NCBI RefSeq assembly: GCF_000145235.1
Contig: NC_014391.1
Span: 620,001 to 684,000, forward strand
Direction of reading: 5' to 3'
Length of the DNA stretch: 64,000 bases
Origin: Micromonospora aurantiaca ATCC 27029
GTDB lineage: Bacteria > Actinomycetota > Actinomycetes > Mycobacteriales > Micromonosporaceae
Shown here: positions 1 to 8,171 of the stretch, one piece after another
Numbering within the stretch: position 1 is the stretch's first letter
How the letters are laid out: each line of letters opens with the position of its first letter
Notes under the pieces: generated by a model
Told to the model about the DNA's origin: nothing
The model's input: the letters and a program-made list of their open reading frames with translations, nothing else
The model's database searches: none
Program-made: the position numbers and the translations under genes

Positions 1-905
1 GCGGTGCCGGTGAAGACCCGGGCGAGCGCCAGGTCGGCGTCGCGCGGGACGCGCGGGGTGCGGTGGTACATGGCGAAGGTGCCGAGCAGGCTGCCGTCGC
101 GGGCGAGGATCGGCGTGGACCAGCAGGCGGCGAGCCCGGCCCGCTCGGCCAGGTCGCGGAAGTCGGCCCAGAACGGGTCGGTGGCGATGTCGGTGACGAT
201 GACCGGCTCGCGCCGGTGCGCGGCGGTGCCGCACGAGCCGACACCCTCGCCGGTGGCGATCCCGTCGATGGCCTGGTTGTAGAAGTCGGGCAGGCTGGGC
301 GCGGCGCCGTGGCGCAGGTGCCGGCCGTCGGCGTCGGCGAGCAGGACGGAGACGAGCACCTCCTGCGGCGCGAGGTTCTCGATGCAGCGGGCCATCCCGT
401 CGAGCACCTCGGCCAGCGGCGCCTGCCGGGCGATCTGCTCCAGCATCGCGCGGTGTTCGGCCATCAGCCGTTGCGCGTGCTTGACCTGCGTGGTCTCCAC
501 CCCGATCACGCGGATCCCGGTCACCGTGCCGTCGGCGTCGCGGCGTGCCTCGTAGGTGAAGTCGAAGAACGCTTCCCGCGCCTGCGATCCGGTGCCGAGC
601 ATGATCCGGGCGTCGTGGCCGGTGTAGGACTCGCCCGTGCGGTAGACCTCGTCCAGCAGGGCGATGAAGCCCTGGCCGTCCAGTTCCGGCATCAGCTCGG
701 CGAGCGCGACCCCGGTGCGGGCGCGTTCCTCGCCGATGGCGGTGAAGAACGCCGGGTTCGCCGCCTCCACCACGTGTGTCGGCCCGGCGAGCGCCGCGAA
801 GACGGCGATGGACTTGCCGAACAGCGTCCGCAGATCCTCGTCCGCGGGCCGCCCGGTGACCGACGGATCCGCCGTGGGCAGATGCTGGCCTGGTAGTGCC
901 GTCAT
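1..905 (-). CDS. PAS-GAF sensor protein, C-terminus beyond the window
   Basis: The reading frame stays open from an ATG at 905 to the left edge, giving at least 301 residues. Residues about 25-135 look like a PAS domain, with the NPAFF and FFDFTYEAR stretches and a GIRVIGVETT strand. Residues about 150-301 look like a GAF domain, with the GVGSCGTAAHRREPVIV core and WSTPILARDGSLLGTFAMY near the edge. In actinomycetes this pair usually precedes a SpoIIE phosphatase, histidine kinase or ANTAR output, which is not visible here. GGGAGGA precedes the start at good spacing. The gene is divergent from the cellulase. The domain calls are fairly sure; the output is unknown. Confidence 0.8.
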   Translation of the reverse strand, partial: MTALPGQHLPTADPSVTGRPADEDLRTLFGKSIAVFAALAGPTHVVEAANPAFFTAIGEERARTGVALAELMPELDGQGFIALLDEVYRTGESYTGHDARIMLGTGSQAREAFFDFTYEARRDADGTVTGIRVIGVETTQVKHAQRLMAEHRAMLEQIARQAPLAEVLDGMARCIENLAPQEVLVSVLLADADGRHLRHGAAPSLPDFYNQAIDGIATGEGVGSCGTAAHRREPVIVTDIATDPFWADFRDLAERAGLAACWSTPILARDGSLLGTFAMYHRTPRVPRDADLALARVFTGT

Positions 906-1007
906 GCCTGGTCTTCCTCCCACGCCGGCTTCGTCGACCGTCGCCAGATTACGGGGCAGTGGCCGACGTTCACATCTTGGCATCGACGCCCGCCTCCGTT
1001 ACCGTCG

Positions 1008-1021
1008 TGGGAACGCTCCCA
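1008..1021. promoter_or_regulatory. CebR/CelR-type cellulose-response operator
   Basis: TGGGAACGCTCCCA differs at one base from TGGGAGCGCTCCCA, the known operator of the LacI-family cellobiose regulators CebR and CelR in Streptomyces and Thermobifida. It lies 41 bp upstream of the GTG start of a secreted GH6 enzyme, the usual place for such control. The site is seen; which regulator reads it is inferred. Confidence 0.8.
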
Positions 1022-1061
1022 TGAACTTGGATACGTCTATGTGATCAGGAGGAAACACGAC

Positions 1062-2447
1062 GTGGCTATCCTCTCGTCCCGCCGCAGATCAGCGGCCATC
1101 AGCGTGGCCGCCGTCGCGGGCCTCGCCGCGGCCGGCGTCGGTTTCGCCGTCGGTGGCGCATCCGCCGGCACGGTGTCCGGATCGCTCTACCGCGACCCGT
1201 CCTCGGCGGTCGTCCGCTGGGTCGCCGCCAACCCCGGCGACTCGCGCGCCGCCGTCATCCGCGACAAGATCGCCAGCCAGCCGCAGGCGCGCTGGTACGC
1301 CAACTTCAACCCGTCGACCATCCAGTCCGAGGTTTCCAGCTTCATCGGCGCCGCCAACGCGGCGCAGCAGATCCCGGTGCTGTCGGTGTACGAGATCACC
1401 AACCGGGACTGCGGCGGCGCCAGCGCCGGCGGGGCGCCGGACCTCAACCAGTACCAGACCTGGGTGTCCAACTTCGCCCGCGGACTCGGCAACCAGACCG
1501 TCCTGATCATCCTGGAGACCGACTCGCTCGCGCTCCAGACCTGCCTGAGCACCGGCGAGCTGAACGCCCGCAACCAGGCGCTCACCACGGCCACCCAGAC
1601 CATCAAGTCGGCCAACCCCAACGCCAAGGTGTACCTCGACGGCGGCCACTCGACCTGGAACAGCGCCAACGACACTGCCAACCGGCTCCGCGCGGCCGGC
1701 GTGCAGTACGCCGACGGCTTCTTCACCAACGTGTCGAACTTCAACCCCACCTCCAGTGAGGCGAACTTCGGCCGGGCCGTCATCTCCGCGCTCAACGGCA
1801 TGGGCATCTCCGGCAAGCGGCAGGTCATCGACACCAGCCGCAACGGGGGAGCCGCCGGGGACTGGTGCGCCGACGACAACACCGACCGGCGCATCGGGCA
1901 GTACCCGACGACGAACACCGGCGACGCCAACATCGACGCGTACCTCTGGGTGAAGCCGCCGGGTGAGGCGGACGGCTGCCGCTACACGGCCGGTTCGTTC
2001 CAGCCGGACCTGGCCTTCAGCCTCGCGAATGGCGCGCCGAACCCGCCGACCACCGCGCCGCCGACGACCAACCCGCCGACGACCGCGCCGCCGACCACGG
2101 CTCCGCCGACGACCGCGCCGCCCACCACGGCGCCGCCGACCACCCCGCCGCCGGCCGGTAACGGCTGCTCCGCGGCGGTCGCGATCAACCAGTGGAACGG
2201 CGGCTTCACCGCGAGCGTGAACGTCACTGCGGGCTCCGCGGCCATCAACGGCTGGACCGTGACCGTCGCGCTGCCCGGCGGCGCCGCGATCACCGGCACC
2301 TGGAACGCCCAGGCCAGCGGCACCAGCGGCACCGTCCGGTTCACGAACGTGGGCTACAACGGGCAGGTCGGCGCCGGCCAGACGACCAACTTCGGCTTCC
2401 AGGGCACCGGCACCGGCCAGGGCGCCACCGCCACCTGCGCCGCCTGA
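1062..2447 (+). CDS. Secreted GH6 cellulase with C-terminal CBM2
   Basis: 461 residues from GTG 1062, which has AGGAGG at 1047-1052; an upstream in-frame GTG at 1041 has no such site. Residues 1-35 form a signal peptide (basic start, Ala/Val-rich core, GGASA end). The GH6 domain spans about 40-325, with NRDCGG, an ILETDSLA acid-loop variant of the usual EPD, YLDGGHSTW, DTSRNGG and WVKPPGEADGC. A Pro-Thr linker leads to a CBM2 (about 365-461) with CSAAVAINQWNGGF and a C-terminal Cys. The enzyme should hydrolyse beta-1,4-glucan outside the cell. Endo or exo action cannot be settled from sequence. A CebR-type site upstream suggests induction by cellobiose. Confidence 0.93.
   Translation: MAILSSRRRSAAISVAAVAGLAAAGVGFAVGGASAGTVSGSLYRDPSSAVVRWVAANPGDSRAAVIRDKIASQPQARWYANFNPSTIQSEVSSFIGAANAAQQIPVLSVYEITNRDCGGASAGGAPDLNQYQTWVSNFARGLGNQTVLIILETDSLALQTCLSTGELNARNQALTTATQTIKSANPNAKVYLDGGHSTWNSANDTANRLRAAGVQYADGFFTNVSNFNPTSSEANFGRAVISALNGMGISGKRQVIDTSRNGGAAGDWCADDNTDRRIGQYPTTNTGDANIDAYLWVKPPGEADGCRYTAGSFQPDLAFSLANGAPNPPTTAPPTTNPPTTAPPTTAPPTTAPPTTAPPTTPPPAGNGCSAAVAINQWNGGFTASVNVTAGSAAINGWTVTVALPGGAAITGTWNAQASGTSGTVRFTNVGYNGQVGAGQTTNFGFQGTGTGQGATATCAA
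2040..2158 (+). repeat. Tandem repeat encoding the Pro-Thr linker
   Basis: About seven imperfect 15-bp units encode repeats of PPTTA or PPTTN between catalytic domain and CBM2 of the cellulase. Such flexible O-glycosylated linkers are normal in actinobacterial cellulases, and unit number may vary between strains by slippage. Confidence 0.8.
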
Positions 2448-2462
2448 CCGGAACCGACCCGG

Positions 2463-2497
2463 GGCCCGGCGCGGAGGATCGTTCTCCGCGCCGGGCC
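2463..2497 (+). terminator. Terminator of the cellulase gene
   Basis: A 14-bp GC-rich stem (GGCCCGGCGCGGAG and its complement) with a 7-nt loop begins 15 nt after the stop codon. There is no long T run, as is usual in actinomycetes. Confidence 0.75.
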
Positions 2498-2500
2498 TCT

Positions 2501-2686
2501 CACTTCGCCGCTGCTGTCCGCAACGGATTCACGAACCGCCGTGCCCGCCTCAGGTTGCGGGCCAGCTCCTCGCAGTTCTGGTACGCGTGTCGGATCCACG
2601 CCGGCGCGAGCCGCGAGGACCTTCAGGCCTCCGTCGACGTCGCCATGCGAGCCGTGGCGGCACTCCACCCCGGTGCCGGAGGGTAA
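2501..2686 (+). pseudogene. Coding-like remnant without a start codon
   Basis: One frame between the cellulase terminator and the Spo0M-like gene reads as plausible protein for about 60 codons, with GC-rich third positions, containing RNGFTNRRARLRL and REDLQASVDVAMRAVAAL, and ends at TAA 2684. There is no ATG, GTG or ribosome site at its head, since it runs back into the terminator. It could be the tail of a lost gene or chance in high-GC DNA. The rest of the 2447-2850 interval shows nothing recognisable. Confidence 0.25.
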
Positions 2687-2850
2687 CCGACTGGATTCAC
2701 TCAGCTACTTCTCAGGTGGCGTTGGTAGCTTCCCCGCTCAACGGCTTCCATTATGGACGCCGTTGATCTCGTTGTGGCACAAGGGTTTCACGTGAAAGTT
2801 TCACGGTCCTCGTGTCGCGCGTACGGCGGTCGTCGAGGGAGAGGTTCGTG

Positions 2851-3864
2851 GTGTTCAAGAAGATGCTGGGCGCGTTCGGGGTGGGCGGCCCCAGCGTCGA
2901 TACGGTCCTGTCCAATCCGAGCACCCGCCCGGGACTGATGCTGGGCGGGCAGGTGAACCTGACCGGCGGCAGTCACGACGTGGAGATCGACCACATCACC
3001 GTCGGGCTGGTCACCCGGGTGGAGATCGACGGCGCGGAGGAGGAGTACGACGCCCTCGTCGAGTTCCACCGCGTACAGGTCGCGGGTGGTCTGCACCTGC
3101 GCGAGGGTCAGCAGTTGTCGCTGCCGTTCCAGGTGGCGATGCCGTGGGAGACCCCGGTGACCGACCTGTACGGGCAGAATCTGCACGATATGACGATGGG
3201 CCTGCGCACCGAGGTGGCGATCCGCGGCGCGATCGACAAGGGCGACCTGGACCCGGTGTACGTGCACCCGCTGCCGGTGCAGGAGCGCATCCTCGAGGCG
3301 TTCGGCCGGCTCGGCTTCGGGTTCAAGGGCGCCGACCTGGAACGCGGGCACATCTCCGGGCTGCACCAGAGCCTGCCGTTTTACCAGGAGATCGAGTACT
3401 ACGCCGCCCCGCAGTACGCCCACGGCGTCAACGAGGTCGAGCTGACCTTCGTCGCGAACGAGCACGGCGTCGACGTGGTGCTGGAGTTCGACAAGCGCGG
3501 TGACCTGTTCACCGGCGGCCACGACTCGTACGGCCGCTACCACGCCGCGCACGCCGACGCCGACCGCGTCGACTGGGCCGCGCAGGTCGACACCTGGGTC
3601 CGCCAGGCCCTCGACGGCTACCAGAGCCTGCACACCGGCCACGGCTACGCCCCGCCCGCCCAGGGCTACGGGCACGCCGCGTACGGCCACCCCGGCGGGC
3701 ACTACAAGGAGGAGCACCACCAGGAGCGTCACGGTGGTCCCGGCATGGGCGCGGTCGCCGCGAGCGTGGTCGGCGGCGCCGCTCTCGGCTTCGCCGGCGG
3801 CATGGTCGCCGACGAGGTCTTCGACTCCTTCGGCGACGACGAGGGCGGCGACGAGGAGGCGTGA
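2851..3864 (+). CDS. Spo0M-like (SpoOM family) sporulation-control protein
   Basis: 337 residues (MFKKMLGAFGVGG start). The N-terminal ~250 residues match the SpoOM arrestin-like fold: VDTVLSNPSTRPGLMLGGQV, repeated beta strands such as HDVEIDHITVGL, and LGFGFKGADLE. A His/Gly/Tyr-rich stretch follows (about 265-300). The C-terminal VAASVVGGAALGFAGGMVADEVFD is a small hydrophobic Gly/Ala segment also seen at the ends of actinobacterial Spo0M proteins, and an acidic tail ends the protein. Bacillus Spo0M affects sporulation control; the role here is unknown. GAGGGAGAGG precedes GTG 2851, with GTG 2848 an equal alternative. It appears monocistronic. Confidence 0.82.
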   Translation: MFKKMLGAFGVGGPSVDTVLSNPSTRPGLMLGGQVNLTGGSHDVEIDHITVGLVTRVEIDGAEEEYDALVEFHRVQVAGGLHLREGQQLSLPFQVAMPWETPVTDLYGQNLHDMTMGLRTEVAIRGAIDKGDLDPVYVHPLPVQERILEAFGRLGFGFKGADLERGHISGLHQSLPFYQEIEYYAAPQYAHGVNEVELTFVANEHGVDVVLEFDKRGDLFTGGHDSYGRYHAAHADADRVDWAAQVDTWVRQALDGYQSLHTGHGYAPPAQGYGHAAYGHPGGHYKEEHHQERHGGPGMGAVAASVVGGAALGFAGGMVADEVFDSFGDDEGGDEEA

Positions 3865-3979
3865 ACCACTCCTCCTCACGGATGCCTTCCACCATCACCG
3901 CCGTCGGCGACCTGGGCCGTAACCCGTACTTCCGGACCGCCAACGCCCTGGCCGCCCTGACCGGCACCAAGTAGCCCAC

Positions 3980-4017
3980 CGTCCGGCGGCCCGGAGACCT
4001 CTCCGGGCCGCCGGACG
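3980..4017. terminator. Strong bidirectional hairpin
   Basis: An 18-bp GC-rich stem (CGTCCGGCGGCCCGGAGA and its complement) has almost no loop. It lies downstream of the Spo0M-like gene and also downstream of the decayed minus-strand regulator, so it can end transcripts from both sides. A 30-codon frame at 3882-3974 just before it is not supported as a gene. Confidence 0.7.
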
Positions 4018-4021
4018 TCGG

Positions 4022-4420
4022 CTCCGGCCGGTGTGGTGTCACCGCGATCCACACCGAGCTGGTCTCCACCGGCGAGCGCCTGGGTGCCGACGGCAGTGAG
4101 CAGGGCCAGGCGGTCGGCATCCTCGGTGCCCGGCTCGGCCGTGTAGATCATGATGCGCAGGTCGCTGCCCGCCACGGTGAGCACGTCGCAGTCCAGGGTC
4201 AGCGGACTCACGTACGGATGATCGATTGTCTTGCGGGCGGCCTCGTGCCGGCCGACGGCGCCGGACTCCTACAGCTCGGCGAAGCGGTCACTGGTCGCCC
4301 GCGGCTCCGCGACCAGCCGCGGAGCCGTTCGTCGGCCGCCTGCCGCGCGCAGGTCCGCGACGAGCGCGGACCCGCCGGCAAGGGCCTCCGGAGGGCTGCG
4401 TCGTGAGCGGTGAACGCGAC
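4022..4420 (-). pseudogene. Decayed XRE regulator, MmyB-like ligand-binding domain
   Basis: On the minus strand the text DLRAAGGRRTAPRLVAEPR, then RATSDRFAEL, stop, ESGAVGRHEAARKTIDHP, then YVSPLTLDCDVLTVAGSDL and RIMIYTAEPGTEDADRLALL matches the C-terminal domain of MmyB-type helix-turn-helix regulators. A TAG sits where the family has Trp (ELWESG). Upstream of about 4375 the frame changes and homology fades. The N-terminal helix-turn-helix cannot be found. This is a dead gene: nonsense, a frameshift and loss of the DNA-binding end. Confidence 0.7.
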
Positions 4421-5084
4421 CAACGCGGCCGGCCCTGGTACGTCGTCGACCGCGCGGCGGTCTTCATCGGCCGGTAGGTGGCATCGGCGGTCGGGTCGTT
4501 GTCGCCATGGCGCGCGCCCTACTTGCTCGGCGGGCCAGTCATCCTGATGACCGTCGACCAGGAAATCTAGGTTGGAAAGGCTAGACATCTTCTGCGGTAC
4601 GGCATACTCTTCTTCAAGTCGAGAGGAAAGATCCGTCAAGACGCAGACGGGCCGTCCGGCCGTGAGGACACGACGGGCGGATAGGAGAGGAACATGCTTC
4701 ACCGTTCCTCTTGAGAGGCAGTAAGAGCACGTCAGTTCCGGCGTGACACACGCCGGGGTGCAGGTGGGGCCAAGGTTCGTTCAGGGCTCCGGCTGATGTT
4801 CGCTGCACGTGTCGGGGCTGTGAAGTCGCGTGGGCTCCGGCGCCGGCGGACCGTACGACAGCAAGGGAAACGTGTACGCAGAGGAAAGGGAGGGCCTTAC
4901 ACCGTTGGATCGCCCGCCGTTGGCCGTCATGTCAGGCCGGGCGGACACCGCAGTTTCCATCGAACGAGAGGTGGTCTCCGGTCACGCATATGCGATCCTC
5001 GCACCCGAAGCCGTCAATGACGGCTGGTGCGGATACGACAAGCCGACGTTCCGGTCGGTAGATGGTGTTCTGACCCGTAACCCT
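4421..5084. other. Interval with no supported gene
   Basis: About 660 bp between the dead regulator and the small MerR gene. Open frames here are short, start poorly and resemble nothing I know. The DNA around 4560-4640 is less GC-rich than its surroundings. It may hold the promoter and long leader of the gene at 5129. Confidence 0.4.
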
Positions 5085-5112
5085 GGGCCCCGGCGCTTGT
5101 GCGCCGGGGCCC
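5085..5112 (+). terminator. Perfect 12-bp stem directly ahead of a ribosome site
   Basis: GGGCCCCGGCGC, TTGT, GCGCCGGGGCCC forms a very stable hairpin that ends 7 nt before the GGAGGTG of the next gene. No live gene lies upstream on this strand for it to terminate. It may be an attenuator or a 5' stabilising stem of the small MerR-type mRNA rather than a terminator. Confidence 0.55.
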
Positions 5113-5128
5113 TCGACGTGGAGGTGAC

Positions 5129-5425
5129 ATGGGGCAAAACCCCGAAGACATGTTCGGCGATGAGAACTACCCGGCCTACACCATCGGGCAGGCCGCGGAG
5201 ATGCTCGGCACCACGCAGGACTTCCTGCGTCGCCTGGACGAGACAAAATTGATCAATCCGCAGCGCTCCAGCGGCGGGCACCGCCGCTACTCCCGCTACC
5301 AACTGCGCCTGGCCGCCCGGGCCCGCGAAATGGTCGACGACGGCACCGCCCTGGAGGCCGCCTGCCGGATCATCATTTTGGAAGACCAACTCGAGGAAGC
5401 CCTCCGGCAGAACGAGAAGCAGTAG
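5129..5425 (+). CDS. Small MerR-family regulator
   Basis: 98 residues from ATG 5129, with GGAGGTG at 5120-5126. Residues 15-80 form a winged MerR helix-turn-helix: YTIGQAAEMLGTTQDFLRRL, then INPQRSSGGHRRYSRYQL. A short coiled region (IIILEDQLEEALRQ) ends the protein with no effector domain. Single-domain MerR proteins of this size in actinomycetes resemble BldC and HspR types, acting as stress or developmental regulators. The target is unknown. A very stable hairpin immediately precedes the ribosome site. Confidence 0.8.
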   Translation: MGQNPEDMFGDENYPAYTIGQAAEMLGTTQDFLRRLDETKLINPQRSSGGHRRYSRYQLRLAARAREMVDDGTALEAACRIIILEDQLEEALRQNEKQ

Positions 5426-5673
5426 CGGGGGCCGCGGCGACAGGACTGACCAGCCCACCCTTCGTGCGAGGTCGTCGGCGGGCGATGAGCCGGCCGGCCC
5501 ACCAGGCGAACGCCTGGGTTCCCGCCTCGGACCGGGCAGCCCCGCTCGTCGCACCTCTTCACATCCGGCCGGCGACCGCAATGCTGTGCGTGACCGGCGG
5601 TCCGAGGGGTCGCCGTCCTACGCCTGGCCGGCGTGCCCGGGCGCGGCGGATCAGCTGCGTGTAGCGTCCGATC

Positions 5674-6138
5674 ATGGGCAGCGGCGGAACGGACGACGTG
5701 GGTGCCGGGTGGAGCACCGCTCGCGGCGCCGGCGACGTGGCGTTGTTGTCGGAAGAGATCACCGCTGCGCGGGTTACGGCGCTGCGTCACGCGGTCGCCG
5801 CGGCAGCCCGTTCGGCGGGTCTGGTCGGCGACGGGCTGGAGGACTTCGTATTGGCGGTGCACGAGTTGGTCACCAACGTGGTGCGCCACGGCGGGGGCAG
5901 CGGCGAGGTGCGTCTGTGGCAGCACCACGACCTGCTGACCTGCCAGGTCAGCGACAACGGGCCCGGGCTGGGTGAGATTGCCGTCGCCCTGCCGTCGCCC
6001 GGGGAGGTCGGCCACCGGGGACTGTGGCTGGCACAGCAGCTCACCGAAGGGCTGATGATCGACAACTCCGGACAGGGAACGACCGCCTCGGTGACAGCGC
6101 AGCTGCGCCCCCGATCGACCGTGTACGAGGAAGGGTGA
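5674..6138 (+). CDS. Anti-sigma regulatory kinase, HATPase_c (RsbW-like)
   Basis: 154 residues. GHKL ATPase motifs are in order: N box HELVTNVVRHGG (about residues 70-80), G1 box VSDNGPGLG (about 92-100) and the GHRGLWLAQQL to GQGTTASV end. Proteins of this size lack a histidine-kinase phosphoacceptor and act as serine kinases that bind sigma factors and phosphorylate STAS antagonists. The stop overlaps the region of the STAS gene start (2 nt between stop and GTG 6141), so the two are probably translated together. No sigma factor gene is adjacent. Confidence 0.85.
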   Translation: MGSGGTDDVGAGWSTARGAGDVALLSEEITAARVTALRHAVAAAARSAGLVGDGLEDFVLAVHELVTNVVRHGGGSGEVRLWQHHDLLTCQVSDNGPGLGEIAVALPSPGEVGHRGLWLAQQLTEGLMIDNSGQGTTASVTAQLRPRSTVYEEG

Positions 6139-6140
6139 CA

Positions 6141-6482
6141 GTGGCCACGGAGCAGACCTGGCACTGGCATGTCGACGTCGGTGCTGATCGTCGTGTCCTG
6201 GCGCTGTCCGGTGAGATCGACATGTCGGGCGCCGATCGGCTCGATGACCTGCTGCACGAGACGGTCGCCCAGGCCGGGACGGTGGAGATCGACCTGGCAG
6301 GGTTGACCTTCATCGATTCGACCGTACTCAGCATCCTGGTCGGAGCGCACCACCACGCGGTCGACCGGGGAGTGGATCTCACCCTGCTCAACGCCACCGG
6401 GCAGGTCCGCCGGATCCTCGACCTGACCGGCATCATGCAGCTGTTCGGCCGGGTGGCAGATCCGCCACCCACCGCGGTCTGA
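6141..6482 (+). CDS. STAS-domain anti-anti-sigma factor
   Basis: 113 residues. The STAS fold is clear: VLALSGEIDMSGADRLDDLL, VEIDLAGLTFIDSTVLSILV with the phosphorylatable Ser in DSTVLS, and NATGQVRRILDLTGIMQLF. It should bind the ATPase encoded just upstream when unphosphorylated. GAGGAAGG at 6127-6134 fits GTG 6141; GTG 6135 overlaps the upstream TGA but lies too close to that site. The partner phosphatase is probably the convergent SpoIIE-type protein at 6554-7747. Confidence 0.87.
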   Translation: MATEQTWHWHVDVGADRRVLALSGEIDMSGADRLDDLLHETVAQAGTVEIDLAGLTFIDSTVLSILVGAHHHAVDRGVDLTLLNATGQVRRILDLTGIMQLFGRVADPPPTAV

Positions 6483-6553
6483 GTGCGCGAGGCGGGGAAT
6501 CTCGTCGCGGCGGGCGGCGGAACAGCCGTTGCGACGCTGGGACTGCGGGGCGG

Positions 6554-7747
6554 TCAGGCCCTGCCTGCCGTGGGCTCACGGAAGCGGACCATGAGTACGG
6601 TGGCGTCGTCCTGCAGCCGGTCATCCTGGTAGGCGAGGATCGCGTGAACGAGACGCCGCGCGGTCTCTGGTAGCGGCAGCCCGTCGGCCAGTGCCCGGAC
6701 GGTGAAGTCGACCAGCCGCTCGGTGCCGAACCGTTCCCCGTCGGCCGAGCGGGCCTCGATGATGCCGTCGGTGTAGAAGAGCACGTCGTCGCCGGGTTCG
6801 AGGGCTTCCTCGACCACCATCGGAGGACGCCGGTCGCCCAGGGCCACCGGCAGGGCGGTGGGCGTGGGCAGGACGGCGGCGACCCTGCCGCGACGAAGCA
6901 CCAGCCCGCCCGGGTGTCCGGCGGAGATGACCCGCAGCCGGCCGGTGCGCTGGTCGAGTTCGGCCAGCACCCCCGTGATCAGTCCGCGCCGGTCGTGGTC
7001 ACGCGCCGCAGTGTCGATGTGATGGTAGGTCTCGACCAGGTCGAACCCGCCCCGACGGGCATTGCGGTACGCGGCCAGGGCCAGGCTGGCGAGCATCACG
7101 GCGCGCATCCCGCCACCGGAGCCGTGCCCGACGGCGTCGAACAGGGCGAGGTGGGCGATGTCGCCGTTGACCGCATAGTCGAAGGCGTCGCCACCCACGT
7201 CGTAGCAGGGCTCCAGGATCCCACTGATGATCACGCCGCCGGTGGAGAAGGTGAGCGGCGGAAGTTGGGCGCGCAGCATCTCGGCGGGCAGGCGCATCGG
7301 CTCGCGGCGGCGGACCGACTCGATCGTGTCGCTGTGGTGCGATCGGGTGATCACCAGCTCGGCGAGCAGGGAGGCCACCGCCTCGAACGCGGCCACCGCG
7401 GAGTCAGGCACGGCAGCTGCGGCGACCACCTCCGCGACGCCCACGCGCTCCAGACCGTTGAGCAGCGGCAACCACAACCGCGCACCGTCGTCCACCGGGC
7501 CGCCGAACGGGCGCAACATGCTGAACGCCCGGCCGGCCAGGGTTCCCTCGATGGCCAGCGAGACTCGACGCGGTGCGTCCGGACCGGGCAGCGCAAGCAG
7601 CTGACGCTGCTCGTGGTCGACCACATAAAGGATCATGTCGTCGGCGCCGAGCTGCCGGGCGGCCCGCCGTGCCATCCCCGGCAGGTCCTCGGGCCGGGCG
7701 TGGTGCGACTGCCGCAGCAGACCTCGCAGTGCGTCCCGCTCGCTCAT
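6554..7747 (-). CDS. SpoIIE-type PP2C serine phosphatase with N-terminal GAF-like region
   Basis: 397 residues from ATG 7747; longer starts up to 7813 are open but unsupported. Residues about 15-150 form a GAF-like sensor (ADDMILYVVDHEQRQLLAL, GTLAGRAF, WLPLLNGLERVGV). Residues about 175-390 form the PP2C/SpoIIE domain with metal-binding YDVGGDAFDY, LALFDAVGHGSGGG, DDVLFYTDGIIEARS and LQDDATVLMV. It should dephosphorylate the STAS protein. It converges on the kinase-STAS pair, with 71 bp between stops. Confidence 0.9.
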   Translation of the reverse strand: MSERDALRGLLRQSHHARPEDLPGMARRAARQLGADDMILYVVDHEQRQLLALPGPDAPRRVSLAIEGTLAGRAFSMLRPFGGPVDDGARLWLPLLNGLERVGVAEVVAAAAVPDSAVAAFEAVASLLAELVITRSHHSDTIESVRRREPMRLPAEMLRAQLPPLTFSTGGVIISGILEPCYDVGGDAFDYAVNGDIAHLALFDAVGHGSGGGMRAVMLASLALAAYRNARRGGFDLVETYHHIDTAARDHDRRGLITGVLAELDQRTGRLRVISAGHPGGLVLRRGRVAAVLPTPTALPVALGDRRPPMVVEEALEPGDDVLFYTDGIIEARSADGERFGTERLVDFTVRALADGLPLPETARRLVHAILAYQDDRLQDDATVLMVRFREPTAGRA

Positions 7748-8042
7748 GCCCACCGACCTTCGCCCCCGCCCACACGGGGCTGCCCGAGCGATCAGAGTAC
7801 GCGGACGCTCCACCCATCACGCTCTGGTGCGCGACGGTGGCCTCGCCCGATAGGGCAGTGGCGGCGTGTGTGGAACGTGGCAAGCCTGTCAGCAGGTCGG
7901 CGCGGTCGGCGCCGGTTGCGGTGGACTGGATCCGGGCGCGCCTCCGCAGGGGAGCAAGCCCAGTGGCCAGGTCCACTCACCGCCATCGGATCATGTGCTA
8001 CGGTAGCTAAGTTGCAGTTTTGATTTCCGTAGACGTTTTCCG

Positions 8043-8083
8043 GCGCCTGATGGGGCATCTGAAACCCATCCAGGCGCTTTTCG
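8043..8083 (+). promoter_or_regulatory. Terminator-like stem and T run in the cold-shock leader
   Basis: GCGCCTG-ATGGG pairs with CCCAT-C-CAGGCGC, a 12-bp stem with one bulge, followed by TTTTCGTTTTTCG. This is the most Rho-independent-like structure in the window and sits 90 nt before the cold-shock start, with no upstream gene on this strand. TACGGT at about 7998 could be the -10 of the transcript that enters it. It could be an attenuator or cold-sensitive leader. The rest of 7748-8171 shows no coding. Confidence 0.55.
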
Positions 8084-8171
8084 TTTTTCGTGTCGTTTCG
8101 ACGCGGGTGATCAACGCGGCGGCGTAAGGGTCCGCACAGTGCGGTCTCTAACAGCCTGCGAAGGAGCAGAC

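Noticed and set aside
2040..2158. CRISPR-like repeat
   Set aside because: The units are in frame, have no spacers and encode the cellulase linker.
3882..3974. 30-codon frame between the Spo0M-like gene and its terminator
   Set aside because: Reads as plausible protein (NPYFRTANALAALTGTK) but has no ribosome site or family; not strong enough to call.
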